Assembly (NCBI RefSeq): GCF_034190915.1
Contig: NW_026947514.1
Span: forward strand, 6,345,701-6,409,700
DNA: 64,000 nt
DNA from: Cavia porcellus
Taxonomy: Eukaryota > Chordata > Mammalia > Rodentia > Caviidae
Direction of reading: 5' to 3'
This document shows positions 34,180 to 45,500 of the stretch, piece after piece. The stretch's first letter is position 1, and every line of letters begins with the position of its first letter. The position numbers and the translations under genes were made by a program. The notes under the pieces were generated by a model. That model saw only the letters and a list, made by a program, of their open reading frames with translations. It did not search any database and was not told the DNA's origin.

Positions 34180-34522
34180 TGCTATGATTTCCTAGAATTC
34201 ATGACTTAGAAACTTAAATCCCAGAGTCATATGCAGCAGCATTAGGAAGTGGGGTCTCTGGCAGATAATTAGGATTACATGAGCTTACAAAGGAAGAGAC
34301 CTCATGATGACATTAGAGCCACCAGCTAGCAGGTGTCCTGCCAGATGATGCTTGCGTCATGCTATGATATGGCCAGAAGGCCCTTGGCAGGTGCCAATGG
34401 ATGCTGCTTCCGTGAGATTGGACTTCCCATCTTCCAGAATCTTAAGTCAACTAAACCTCTATTTTTTTACGAATTGCTGGTCTTAAGTATTTTGTTGTAG
34501 CCATAGAAAACAGACTAACACA
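34180..34522 (+). mobile_element. ERVL-MaLR solo LTR with exact target duplication
   Basis: Starts TG ('tgctatgatttcctagaatt') and ends CA ('cagactaacaca'). Internal landmarks are 'gcagcattaggaagtggggt', 'tcttccagaatcttaagtca', 'actaaacctctattttttta' and 'ttttgttgtagccatagaaa'. The pentamer CCTGG precedes (34,175-34,179) and follows (34,523-34,527) the element, an exact 5-bp duplication. No internal sequence remains, so it is a recombined solo LTR. Confidence 0.92.
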
Positions 34523-34527
34523 CCTGG

Positions 34528-34877
34528 CCATGGCCATGTAACTGGCAGAGTTCCTGCTCTTGCCTTGCTCCCAGAGTTTGGCTTTGTGACTCACGCGGTC
34601 CATGGCATAGGAGTGGACACACTCCTTGTCCTAAGCAGAAGCAGGATAATGGGTTCTCATCAACTCTCCTGTTTTCTCTCTGCTGTGAGAACAACACATC
34701 CCCCAGCATGACATTCTTCAGCCTAAACTTAGAACAAACATATACAGAGAAGACCTGAGCCAGCCTATGTCACCCTACAAGAAGAGACTCCTATGAGCCA
34801 AAATAGGACTTTGGTGCTACTCCATGGCACTGAGGACGGGGAGCATTTGTTACCATGCTAAAGCTGACTAATACAGA
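34528..34877 (+). mobile_element. older MLT1-like LTR (3' part)
   Basis: 'ccatggccatgtaactggca' near the start and 'gttaccatgctaaagctgac' plus 'taatacag' at the end match the layout of MLT1-type LTRs ('ggccatgtgacttg ... actgatacag'). The LTR at 34,180 appears to have inserted into it. Confidence 0.55.
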
Positions 34878-35929
34878 AGGTCATCAAAGTAGGGATGAAA
34901 CATGAGGATTGAAAAAACACAGTCTCTCACTTAGGGCAAACTTTACCCTGAGGAACGATGTCTATTTCCACCTCATTTCCAGATAACTGTGATGATTCTT
35001 GGGTATTTCAAATTGGACTCATCACTGGTAAACCAGTTCCTCTCCATCAGTATTTTGCAAAGAGAATGACCAAGTGGCTCCTATTTGGAGTGTTCCCACG
35101 AATGATGGGCTTTCTTTCACCTTCTAGGGGTGAGATGAGGTGTGAAATACTACCCTGGGCACAAGGGAGATCTCACTACATTCCCTGCAAAGCCTTGGAA
35201 ATGACAATCAGAGCACTTAGTCTTGGAAAGCACTGGTTGGAGTCAGCCTGATCTATATTTATTTGGAGACAATCTATTTATAGACTCACACTGATTTTGT
35301 TCTCTTTTTTATGATTTGGCTAAGATACCTGTAGGCTTAAATCTCTGCATAGAGATATAAAGGCCTTGGTCTCTGAGTTTCAGAGAAGAGAGCATTTCTA
35401 CTTTAATTAAGAATGAGGATGGGTAGATTAAAGAGAGGGGACATATGCCAGAATAACGTGACGATTATGTTACCTTCTCTGAAGCTCTTCCAGGGCCACT
35501 TGCCAAGTGTGCTTTATTAGGTGTCGCTTTGGGCTGGGACCCAGAAACCTGCTGCCCTTCCTGTCCCTCGACCTAAACACTCATCAATTTCCTGGAAATT
35601 AACTGCACAAATCCGTGAGCCACCATTCAGGGCTTGGCCCTGTCCAGTCCAAGTAGGTAAAGACCTATTCACCTCTGCAAATACATTAAGGTTTACTGCA
35701 GAGCACAAGGGAAAGGCTTGTGCTTTTATCGGGACTTTCAAAGCCCAGGGACAGGCCTGACTATGTCAACTGACTTTAGTTGAAGTCCTACTGAAATATA
35801 TGTACGAAGAATTGCATTATTTGAGCGTAAGAACTTCTTATTACCAGCCAGGGGCAAAAAATAAATAAATAAGTAAAACAACTGTAAACTACAGAGCTGA
35901 TATGCAGATGGGTGAAGTTTACATTCTAT
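34878..35929. other. single-copy sequence, no feature recognised
   Basis: Nothing recognised. Short open frames only. Confidence 0.4.
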
Positions 35930-36360
35930 GCAGCGAGCACAGAGTTTTATTATTAATTTTATGCATTATTTACAGTGATAGTTAAACGTATTGATCTTAG
36001 CAAAGCAGGAAGTGTTGTTACACCAACAACTAGAGTTGACTACGAAAAAGGTAATAATTATCAATTAGTAGGAATTACTGCTAATAGGGTTGGGGGAAGT
36101 GCAGACAATTTCTGATTAGGAAGAACTGACACTTTCATAGTGTTGTGTAAATTGCCAGGATTTTTAAAATACATCTGCCTCATATGATATTTAAAAAGGA
36201 AGAAAAAAAGTGTCAGGCATGTAATTACTAGATACATCCAAGATTCAAACCTTTTTGTTGTTCTTTTAATCATTCGGAAGAAGAGGAGCCGTTGCTTAGA
36301 AGATTTTTGCCCTTTTCTGCAGATAACAAGTAAAATTAACTAACAGCTCAATTATTCTGT
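35930..36360. promoter_or_regulatory. candidate conserved non-coding element
   Basis: TE-free, AT-rich block with dense homeodomain-like sites: 'ttattaattttatgcatt', 'gtaataattatcaattag', 'taaaattaactaacag', 'ctcaattattctgttaatga'. It has the strongest motif density of the candidate blocks. No coding potential. Inference from sequence texture only. Confidence 0.37.
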
Positions 36361-36878
36361 TAATGAGGCAGTTCCCTCCCCCCCTGCATAAATTCAATTT
36401 ATTTTTCCTGCCAGGGTCCTTTCAGCCCCCATCAATCAAGCACCTTCCAGCGGGGGGAAAGTTGGGTACTGAGAGGAGGATGGCGGAGGACAGTGCTGGA
36501 TTGAGGCGGATCGTACATTGCAGGACGAACGTGGAAATGAAATGAACGTACAAGATGTTGTTTCCCTCAGGAGGAAACCGAGGCTGCCGAAGGATACTCG
36601 GCCATTCTGAGACACAGTGAGCTTGGCGTCCGCCCTGCCCCTCAGGAACCCTCACGCTCTGGCCCAGCCTGGCAGGTGGCAGGGGAGATGTGTTCTCTGC
36701 ACACTTGGCGTCTACAGATGCGTGGCTTCAGCTTCCCCCCTTTAACGGCTCCATCAGAGTTTCGAAGCTGCACGAAGTGAGTGAAACAGTGCGGTGATCC
36801 AGGAAGAAAGCAGCACAAATGACCTCACTGGTAGGAGGCAGTCCTATCTGAAAAGTGTCTGAGTTTTCCTCCTGGGTG
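36361..36878. other. single-copy sequence, GC-richer
   Basis: Nothing recognised. Contains several undecayed CpG dinucleotides (36,450-36,610) but no island-scale density. Confidence 0.4.
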
Positions 36879-37081
36879 CTTTATTGTTTATTTTTTTGCT
36901 GTATGGGTACTTGAACGCATGCTAGGCAAAGTCTCTACCCCGAAACTACCTTTTCCACCCATTTTATGTTTATTTTGAGACACAGTCTTGCTAAGTTGCC
37001 TTGGCTGGCCTCGAACTTGTGATTTTTCCACTCAGCCTGCCCCACTGCTGGTACTAACAGGCACACACCACTGCACCTGAA
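36879..37081 (-). repeat. B1-dID dimeric SINE
   Basis: On the plus strand: a T-rich tail, the reversed ID half ('gggtacttgaacgcatgcta', 'ggcaaagtctctaccccg'), then the reversed B1 half ('gagacacagtcttgctaagt', 'tggctggcctcgaacttgtg', 'caggcacacaccactgcacc'). A complete dimer with both halves recognisable. Confidence 0.9.
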
Positions 37082-38440
37082 TGCTTTCCAGATTTTTGAT
37101 GCATCAGCAATCAGGCAAGAGTTATCCTTGGGTCACTATGCAGCTGAAGATGATCAAGGTCTGTAGACAGAGAGCTGAGACCACTGCTACCCAGTTCTGC
37201 TTTAAAGAGTACCATTTTACACCCGCTGCTTACGCTCAAATGACAACACAAATAAAATTCTTATTCAGCTCATACATCTGTGATCATCTTCACCTCAACT
37301 GCCCTTTTCTGTGTCCTAAGTGTAGGTACCACTGAAAGCGATGTTAAGCCTAGGTTTCTGTTGAAATCGATTGCTTATCCTGTTCTCCGGGCTTTTCCAT
37401 GATTATCAGCACCTCCCTTCCCCAGCAACTTACCGAAACACTCTGCATCCTTGGACCGGTCCTGCACTCTCTGGTAACATGGAACCTGAATTCCGCCCCC
37501 TCCCTCTCCTTGGAAATTGGTCCCTGTTACCCAGACCAAGCTGTCTCTGTCATGGTCTCCTGCACAGGCTTTGGCTGCTGCCTGGATCTCTGCTCCATTA
37601 TCCTCCTGAGCTCCTGGCCAGCCCCTTCCAGCCCTGCAGTGCAGCCCGGCCACTTCCTTCAGTGAGGTCTACTCCTTACTCCATGTTCAGTTTCTTGTTT
37701 TGTTTCAAATCATGAGTAAATGGTAGATACATTCGCCTTGCACAGTGATAGATGACACAGAGCTGACCCCAAGGCCTTCCTTCACCCACAGACAAACACA
37801 GCAACCTGAGATTCAACCTGTCCCTTCCTCAGGCCGTCTAGGTCATTTTCTGTCCCTTGAGAGGTTTTTGCACACCCACCATTGTTTGCTTGTGCCCTTT
37901 TAGTAATGGACACATTCGTCTACTTCTGTGGTTGATGATTTTTCTCTAAGCCGTGACACAATACGAATCCGGTCACAGAGCGGCCCAAACTTCTCCTCAG
38001 TGGTTTCTTGCTAGTACAAGACTGGGCCCTGAGGCTCCTTTTGGCTTCTCCTGCATCAGAGGAGCCCAGGGTGGACTGTGGCATGGTCGTCACGGTGCAG
38101 TGGTCACAGCAGTGCATGTGCACCTTGAAAGCATTTGAAGAGCCCTGTGCCAAGGGCTTTTGGGGAAGCTGGACCTGACCCAAGCTCCAGCATGCTGGGG
38201 ACAGCTGCCTGTGACATGTGACTGTCTCCACACCTTGGTTCAGGAGGATTCTCAGCATTCTAAAAAGAAGCGTCAGGATGTTAGGATGATTGCAGTGACA
38301 CCAGCTCAGTGTTTAGAATTTTATTCTCTAATTGCTGGTGACTATGTGGGTCTTGTCTTACGCACTGTTATTTCATCTAGGAATTGGCTAATTCTTGTGT
38401 AAAAGTAATACAAAGTGGGATCTCTGGACCTGTTCTTTCT
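37082..38440. other. single-copy sequence, no feature recognised
   Basis: No repeat family recognised. Open frames up to 114 codons overlap on both strands without recognisable domains. Confidence 0.4.
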
Positions 38441-38443
38441 TTT

Positions 38444-38482
<39 letters not shown>

Positions 38483-38559
38483 TTTGGTACCAGGAACTGA
38501 ACTCAGAGCATCACGCTTGCCAGGCAGGCCCTGTGTCACTAAGCTCCATCCCCGGCCAC
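38441..38559 (-). repeat. ID SINE with (TTTA)n-expanded tail
   Basis: A TTTA tract (38,441-38,485; TAAA on the sense strand) precedes the reversed ID body 'ggtaccaggaactgaactca', 'acgcttgccaggcaggccct', 'actaagctccatccccggcc'. The tail of the retroposon has become a tetranucleotide microsatellite. Confidence 0.92.
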
Positions 38560-38874
38560 TGATCTGTTGTTTTTAATTTTTTGTAGACTAACTTCTGACA
38601 GTAAAGAATTTATGTTTTTAAGTATGCCAGTCTTTTTATTCTGGTTTCTAATTATATTTGGAAGACTTGATACACTCAAAACTTTTTATGCATCTATACA
38701 TATAAAATAGCTAAAACACATATGAAGGACAGACATATAAAATTACTAGAGAGACAAGGTTTTATTTTTGTGACTACAAATTTACAAATTCAAATTTAAT
38801 ACTTTCTAGACTGGAAATACATTGTTGTCTCATTCTCCTGTCTTCTTCCTCTACAGAAGATAATTTAAAGTTCA
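38560..38874. other. AT-rich single-copy sequence
   Basis: Nothing recognised. Confidence 0.4.
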
Positions 38875-39030
38875 GAGCCCTCTCAGGCCTCCATAGGCCT
38901 GTCTCACCTCATTTCCTTCCCTCCTCCACTGGCTGTCCAGGCAAGGAGCCTCAAAAGACCAGGTTGTCCTGTGCCTCAGGGCCTTTGCACATGCTTCTTG
39001 TTCCTCCAGAAAGGTGATAGGCCTCCTGTA
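38875..39030 (+). repeat. L2 LINE fragment
   Basis: 'tgtgcctcagggcctttgca' followed by 'catgcttcttgttcctccag' matches the well-known conserved stretch of L2 ORF/3' region ('cctcagggcctttgcacttgctgttccctctgcctgga'). Boundaries approximate. Confidence 0.6.
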
Positions 39031-39389
39031 AATGGCTGTGAAGAATAAATCAAGAGAGGAAGGAGAGAGCGAAGGGAAGCAAACGGGAGCCACGTGTTTA
39101 GTGTGGAGTAGGAAATCTTGCTAAAACCTCTTCCCTATGGTGGGCAAGACAGTCAGCAGGAGGTGCAGCAGGAGAGAGAGATAGTGGTGGACATTTCTGA
39201 ATTCACAGTCCACCTCTTTAGGATTCCTTAGCCAGTCCATTCATAAGCCCAGACTTAATCTAATCCTGCCCACTTCCACCTACTTAACTTCATTTTTCCC
39301 ATGATTAACCATAAATCATACCTAACCCTGCCTATTCCTAACCCCATATCTGTCTCTCTACAGTGTAAGAGATAGAGATAATTTGATAA
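39031..39389. other. single-copy sequence
   Basis: Nothing recognised. Confidence 0.4.
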
Positions 39390-39705
39390 ATGATAAATGG
39401 ATGGATAAATTGGTGGAAGGATAGATAGATGGAAGAATGGATGGGTGGGTAAGCAAGTGGATGGGTGGCTGGCTGGATGAATGGATGGAGAGGAGGTGGA
39501 TGGATGAATGGATTGGTGGATTAATGGATGGGCAGATTAACAGATGAGTGGGAAGACTCTTAGGTCAGTGGATGCATGAATGGGTGAGTGGATGAGTGAA
39601 TGTATGTATAGATGGATTAATGGATGTGTAGGTTACTAGACAGGTGCATGAACTGGTGCATGGGTGAATGGGTGGATGGTCAATGGAGTGAATGTTAGTG
39701 AGTAT
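39390..39705. repeat. degenerate (GGAT/GGTG)n minisatellite, ~0.3 kb
   Basis: Long run of GGAT, GGTG, GAAT and GGCT tetramers with frequent substitutions, so it is an old, decayed tetranucleotide array. Confidence 0.9.
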
Positions 39706-40073
39706 ACATGTGACGCTTGGGAATGTGTGGCTTTCATGCTAAAAATTAAATGAGCTACCAGATGTGGGAAGACCTATAAGAAAAATACCACTTGAACAGT
39801 CTGCAGTAGGGCAGTGCTGAAGAAAGAGGACCCGAAGAATGATGTCTTTTTAGGTGTCTGTGATACCATCACTATGGGGAGGGAACTGTCGGGGAAAAGT
39901 TGCGCTGACTCAGGGGTCTCAGCAGCCTGCATTTCACTGTGGTTCCTACAGGATAAACCTATTTCTTTAGCACCCATTTCGTGTTTCACACAGAGCAGGT
40001 TTGGAGTCTGTGAACACAATGTGTGGCTCATGGTTGGCTTCCGGGGGACACTCGTGATTATCAGTTCAGATAG
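39706..40073. other. single-copy sequence
   Basis: Nothing recognised. Ends with ATAG (40,070-40,073), the left target duplication of the following LTR. Confidence 0.45.
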
Positions 40074-40407
40074 TGCTGTGGCAAGCAGGGATGTGGACGT
40101 AGCACCCAGGACTTAGAGGCAGATTTATTTACATCAATGGGCACTGATCTGAACCATCCCCAAATTATCAGGCCCTGATCTCTGGGGGTCTGGGGCTTAT
40201 ATAGGAGAAGTAAGCAGGAAGTTCAGAGGCAGAATGGCCATCAATGGGGACTGGTTTATACAGTGTGCACCAGAGTGACCAGCTCAGCATCACAGTGACC
40301 AGTGGTTTCCAAGACACAGGAGCAACAGGAACAGAGACAGGAACTGTTACCTGGGCAGCTAAGAAACTGAAGTAGATGGACTGGGTGGGGGGACATTTCC
40401 TGTTACA
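40074..40407 (-). mobile_element. well-preserved class I-like ERV solo LTR
   Basis: Read on the minus strand the 334-bp element begins TG ('tgtaacaggaaatgtccccc') and ends CA. It carries a TATA box 'ctatataa' (40,197-40,204) and, about 70 bp further on, a poly-A signal AATAAA (40,124-40,129) before the U5-like end. It is flanked by an exact 4-bp duplication ATAG (40,070-40,073 and 40,408-40,411), the size typical of gammaretrovirus-like class I integrations. No internal viral sequence adjoins it, so it is a solo LTR left after recombination. Intact promoter elements make it a possible minus-strand promoter. Family name not determined. Confidence 0.82.
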
Positions 40408-41546
40408 ATAGAATTAAGTTGCATTACTCAAGAAAGATGTTGCTTTACTTTGTAGTTCATTCTTCCAGTAATTTCCAGCCATCTTGGTACATTACAATTA
40501 TCTGGGGGAAATAAGAAAAACCCATGGGAAATTTCAAGGTCAAATTCAGCTGGTGGGAAGTGGGCCCAGTATGTCGGCCTGAGTCCACTGGAAACCTAAG
40601 ATTAAGAAGGATTCGTGAACATAGTAATTCACAAAATTCATCCACAAAAACTCCTTATCTTTCCAAGTGAGCATCATCTCTTATTCAGGGACAGTTTCTT
40701 TGCTTCCAGAACCAGCTGCTCACCATCCTCTCAAATCTCATAGCACACTGTCCCTACCTTTGCTGAACCAGGGTCTGTACCCTGAGGCATGGAGGTCCCA
40801 GGGATGTGTTTCATCCCCTCACTGCTTCCATAGCCAGACGGCAGTTGGCTGCAGAGGGCAGAGCGCAGGGGCTTGGAGAAGCTCAGAAAAGCCTATCGTA
40901 ATAAACGCTGTGGTGTGTCCTCAGCAGGGAGGAAACCTGCCTTGGGCAGCTGCCCTGTGCTTCCTGCAGGTTTGTCTGCATTCTTCCTTTGCAAAAGAAC
41001 AAAGAGACAAACAATGGGTAGCCTCATCTCCCCAGCCACTGTAGCTCCTTCTGTGCATCCCCCAAAGAGACAAGCTGATCACTCAGTCTGGGTCTAGCTG
41101 ATCTTCCTTGTTGCCTGATCCAATCAGAGCAGAGCAAGAAGATGAGACCTGGTGCTTCTACATCTACTTTTCCTTATGAGATACCAAAGGACAGTTCTTC
41201 CAAGGAGTGCTGACAGTCAGGGAGGGACCAGTGTCACATTCCATTCAGGGTTCTAGCACAGCCACCATCACCTACTAGTCAATACAGTGTCTAGGCCAGG
41301 ATGCGCAGGAAAGATTCTGTGAATGAAGAATTAGAACAAGTGAGAGTGAGCACTTGGCCAAGCTGGGAAATAATTTTCTCCCAGGTTCTGAGGGCCATAC
41401 AGCTCCCTCTGAGCCACTCAGCTGGATATGTGGAGGACACTTCCAAGGACTTCCTCTTTGTAAATGTTATATGTGCCTCAGGGTGAGCGTACCCCACTGA
41501 AGAGGTCCAGCCATTTATGCAGCCAGACGATTTCTAAAGTGAGCAC
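40408..41546. other. single-copy sequence, no feature recognised
   Basis: Right target duplication ATAG at the left edge. Otherwise nothing recognised; open frames without domains. Confidence 0.4.
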
Positions 41547-41967
41547 TGTGGAGTATGGAATGAGGTTTCTTGCAAAAATGTGTGCAATAGCAATATGCAA
41601 AAATGATCCTGTTTGGAAGCAAGGGTCCTTGCAGATGTCACCAGGTTAAGAATCTTGAGATTGTCTTGGATTTCGGATGGACTCTAAATCTAATTATCAG
41701 TGTCCCTTTCAGAAAAAGGCAGCAACAAGGAGAAAGACACGTGAAGACAGAGACAGGGATTGGAAAGCTGCTTCTACAAGCCAAGGAATTTTGGGAGATA
41801 TAATAATCTAGAAGAGGTGAGAGGGGCTGCTTTGGAGCCTTTTGAGGAAAGATAACCTGACATTTTGATTTCGGATTTCAGGCTCCAACACTGTGACAAT
41901 AAATTTTTGTTACTTTCAAACACCCACATCATGAAAATGTGTTACCACAGCCTTGGAGACTGATGCA
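41547..41967 (+). mobile_element. MLT1-type MaLR solo LTR
   Basis: Landmarks in order: 'tgtggagtatggaatgaggt', 'gggtccttgcagatgtcacc', 'gacacgtgaagacagagaca', 'gggattggaaagctgcttct', 'acaagccaaggaattttggg', 'tttgatttcggatttcaggc', 'caacactgtgacaataaatt' (poly-A signal) and 'ttaccacagccttggagact'. This is the sense order of MLT1A/MSTA-like LTRs. Flanking pentamers do not match, as expected for an old insertion. Confidence 0.9.
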
Positions 41968-42367
41968 GGTGACCGGAAGAGAAAGGTCCATACAACTAGG
42001 AACACAGAGGGAGCATTTTCCAGCTCATCTGAGTTTCAGTTCTTGGATACAAACTGGTTCCGGACAAAGCTGGCCCAGGTCGGGTTTATCCTTAAATGTG
42101 TGGTTCAGACCAAGTCTCTTCAGGAGAACAAAGAAGAAACTCAGTGATGTATTTTTGACCTTTGAAGAGCCCGAAGATGTGTGAAGTGTCTTTCACACAC
42201 CTTAATGTTTCAAAACCACTGCTTAAACAGATGTGAAGGAAGGGGCCTTCGCACACAGGGTGGAGGCCATGTGGAAGAGCTGGCAGTTTTGTTTTCAAGA
42301 CTTAGCGGTCTGTGCCCACGTTCCCAGAGCTAGGCAGCTTCTGCCCACAAACAGCAGCTCTGTTTAC
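41968..42367. other. single-copy sequence
   Basis: Nothing recognised. Confidence 0.4.
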
Positions 42368-42394
42368 TTTTGATCTCTTACTAAGAGATCAAAA
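42368..42394. repeat. perfect 13-bp inverted repeat, 1-nt spacer
   Basis: Arms 'ttttgatctctta' and 'taagagatcaaaa' flank a single C. Outside them 'ctctg' and 'cagag' extend the symmetry after a few unpaired bases. Confidence 0.92.
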
Positions 42395-45300
42395 TCCAGA
42401 GTTGTCTTTAAACAGAAAACAGAAACCTAAGGAGGCTGTTTCTTGTCCATAGGCAATTACCTCTCCTTCGCTAAAATTCTCTGATGGTCACTATGAGGGG
42501 CGGGCACACATTTCCATCCCCATGTCTGGCCCTGGCTCACCTTCCTTCCATCCGTGAAGCCTCTGTCCTTGAGTCTGTCTACTCATGGTAGCTGACGACG
42601 TGAGCATCTTCCCCCGGCCCCATCTCTATATTTTGTTCATGTGTAAAATTTTTTCCACCTACTCAGACAATTTCTTTAGGGAAAAACAAGTAAAATAACT
42701 CTTCAAATGTATCATCTCATGCTTGCCCTGATGCTAGGCTGCTAATTGCTCTATGGTTATCCCGCCTGGGGTTGGCCTTGCTGGACAAAGGCTCACTCCT
42801 TCTCAGTGGCACGAACACAATAAAGGTTAGGTGATCAGATCCTACTCCGTGAGGTCCCCTGGAAGGAGTTCTCCTCTCCTTCCACAGGGACCTCCCACCG
42901 TTGTGCTAGTGATTATTTCTACATGAGGAACCCCAGGCTGGCAGAGGAGTCTGCCTCAGCTCACCCTGATGACAGCTCCTCGTGAAGGAAGTGTGCCTTT
43001 GATCACCCCTGAGCACAGAAGTTTGTGAACATCAGACCTTTTCTTAAATGTCCCCAAGTGTCCCTTCTGGACACATGGAAACCCAGAGATTCTCTTGGCC
43101 AGTGAGTTGGAGCAGATGTTTTCAGCACCCACCCAGATTGAGATGGGCGATCACTCAGGTGGGAGGCTTCAGAGTTTTCTTTTCCCTCCAGGATGGTGTC
43201 TGAAAATCTCCAAATCATGACAGCTCTGTCTGCCTGAATTGGCTAGGGAGACCAGCACAGCATGAAGAGTGCCCCGAGACACAGGATGGACTTGTAGCAG
43301 AAACTTTCCCCGGCACCTCTTTGCTGCTTTAATTATAGGTCCAGGGGCTGCTTGTTACCGCAGCACAGCTGAGTTAGCCAGAACGCTGGACAGAGCTCCG
43401 CTAAAGGTGCAACTGGAGAAATGCCACCTTCCACATTGGAGTCCCTTCGTGTCTTTGGGACCAGGAGCCCACATGAGAGCTGATTCCTGTAGCCCCAGCA
43501 TCCTCCTGGCTATGCTGCAGATAACAAGCTCTGATCCCCTGAAAACTTTAGCTAAAATAACAAAAGACAAAGAACTTTAAACGACAGATCAGATTTAAGC
43601 AGTATGATGGCCTGACTACTCTTGAATATTACCTGCAATTTTAAAAATATTCTTTTACCAACTACCATCTCTCTCCTACTCATTCATTTTAATTACAAAA
43701 TATGTCTAATGAAATGAGAAAGAAAATCACGAAACACGGGCCATATTAAAGTCTTGATAAGACTGCTTTGCTTAACAAACACTTAGCTAAAGTCCTGCCT
43801 TCCTCCCTGCCTCCATAAAATAGAAAGATTCAGAAAATGTTATTTTCATTTTCATGCTTCTAGTCATCTAGGTACCTCACTGAATGGGCGCATAGCCTGT
43901 CCTATCCCACATCCGTCTGCTCATTTCTAAATCCATCATCTCAGTCCGCCTTGCACCTCCATCACCCGTGTCTTCCTTCATATTTTTAAGGATGTGCTCA
44001 TGCTGCTATTTCTTGACCTGCCCTTTTAAAGTATTAGTTATAGGCTCTTGGCTACAGGAAAAAAATATGCTCACAGGTTGAGCATCTGTCTGAGTGACTG
44101 GGACCCCTGAGGGACCAGCTTGAATTGTAAGTTCAATAAGGCACGGCACATGCAGGGCCAGGATTGTGGCTGGATGGGGTGACAGAGGGTAACAAGCCAC
44201 CAGACAAAGGCTCCCCCTCCAACTGGGAGGCCCTGGCTCTCCCAGAGGGCAGTGCAAAAGTCATCAGCAGGAGATGCAACACATAACTGACTGCCATTTC
44301 ATAGCTAGCACAGCGTTGGTCTTAGAGGAGGGCATGGGGGAACTGTCTTGTGGATCTGACCCTGCCACGTGCTGGCTGGGCTGCTTCTCTGTCCACCTTC
44401 TTTATAAACCAGTAGAGCCTGGATTCAGAGACCATACAAGAGTGGCCGCTCTGTGCCTGATACAGGCTAAGCAGTTGCCTCTAATGCTCAGCCAGTGTCC
44501 GATCTGGAAGGTCGTGTTAAAGGGGTCCCTTACAGTTTCTGTCTCAATGTTCCCCAAGGGCCTCATGTGCTCATACACGGGAGGTGAGTGGCTTGTGGAC
44601 ACTTACAGTTGACATGCCATTAGAAGGTGGAGTCTGTCATCAGAGCAGGGTCAGGGACTGTGGTGTGGAGGTGTTTAGTGTCTCCCCTGGCTCCTCCCTT
44701 GATCCCTCACTCGCTGCTCCCCACCAAAATGTCACGAGCTACTTCTCTGTCACACACCTTTGCGACGGTGCTCTTCAAGAGCCTGAAACCTCAGCAAACA
44801 GTGAGCCAAAGCCCTCTCCTCCTCTGAGTGGGGTGCTGGGTTTCAGTGACGGGGGAAGCGACTGTGACAAGGTCTCTGTGTTATTACGTGTTTCTGTGTC
44901 CTTGATCAGCTGCACTGGGGTGGTGATGATGTGCAGGAGCTTCTCCCTGTGTTTGAGGACTTGTTTAAGGACCAGAGGATGCAGCTAGCAGGTGGAACCT
45001 GTGGTGCTGGAATCCCGCCTTGCATTGTTCACAGCTCTCTCTGGGTCTTCTAAAGTAAAGCAGAGCATCCGTGGACTGAGGAAGCCTTTTTGATCAACTG
45101 TGCCCTTGGATGTGGGGACATGAGAAGTAGAAAAGAGGAGAAAGCATCATAGGACACGACTGGTCCAGAGAGGACAAGTGTCTTACACATAGTCCATGTC
45201 CTGACCTCCTGACAAGGCAGACATAGCTCAGAGCCAACCTCCACTTTCTCTGTGGGGGGACACTGTGAGGGGGTCTGCAGGAGCCTTCTCACCAGGGTGG

Positions 45301-45395
45301 AGGTGCAAAGAATCAGAAGTCAGAATTCAGTCCTGCCCATTGCCAGGTGAGGCCTCGGTTGGGAAGCAGCCTTGCCCACGTGGCAGCATCATCAT
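42395..45395. other. single-copy sequence, no feature recognised
   Basis: About 3 kb with no recognised repeat or coding domain. Open frames up to 134 codons overlap on both strands. Confidence 0.4.
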
Positions 45396-45500
45396 GGGAT
45401 GGGGTCTGGGATCCTGGCTAAGTCACTTAGCTTCTCCTAGCCTCAGCTTCTTCTGCATGAACTGGAGGCAATAACAGGTTCTCCAAGGTTTTCAATGTGC
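45396..45500 (+). repeat. MIR SINE fragment
   Basis: 'ctaagtcacttagcttctcc' and 'tagcctcagcttcttctgca' followed by 'actggaggcaataacaggtt' match the conserved MIR core and its downstream part in sense orientation. Confidence 0.75.
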
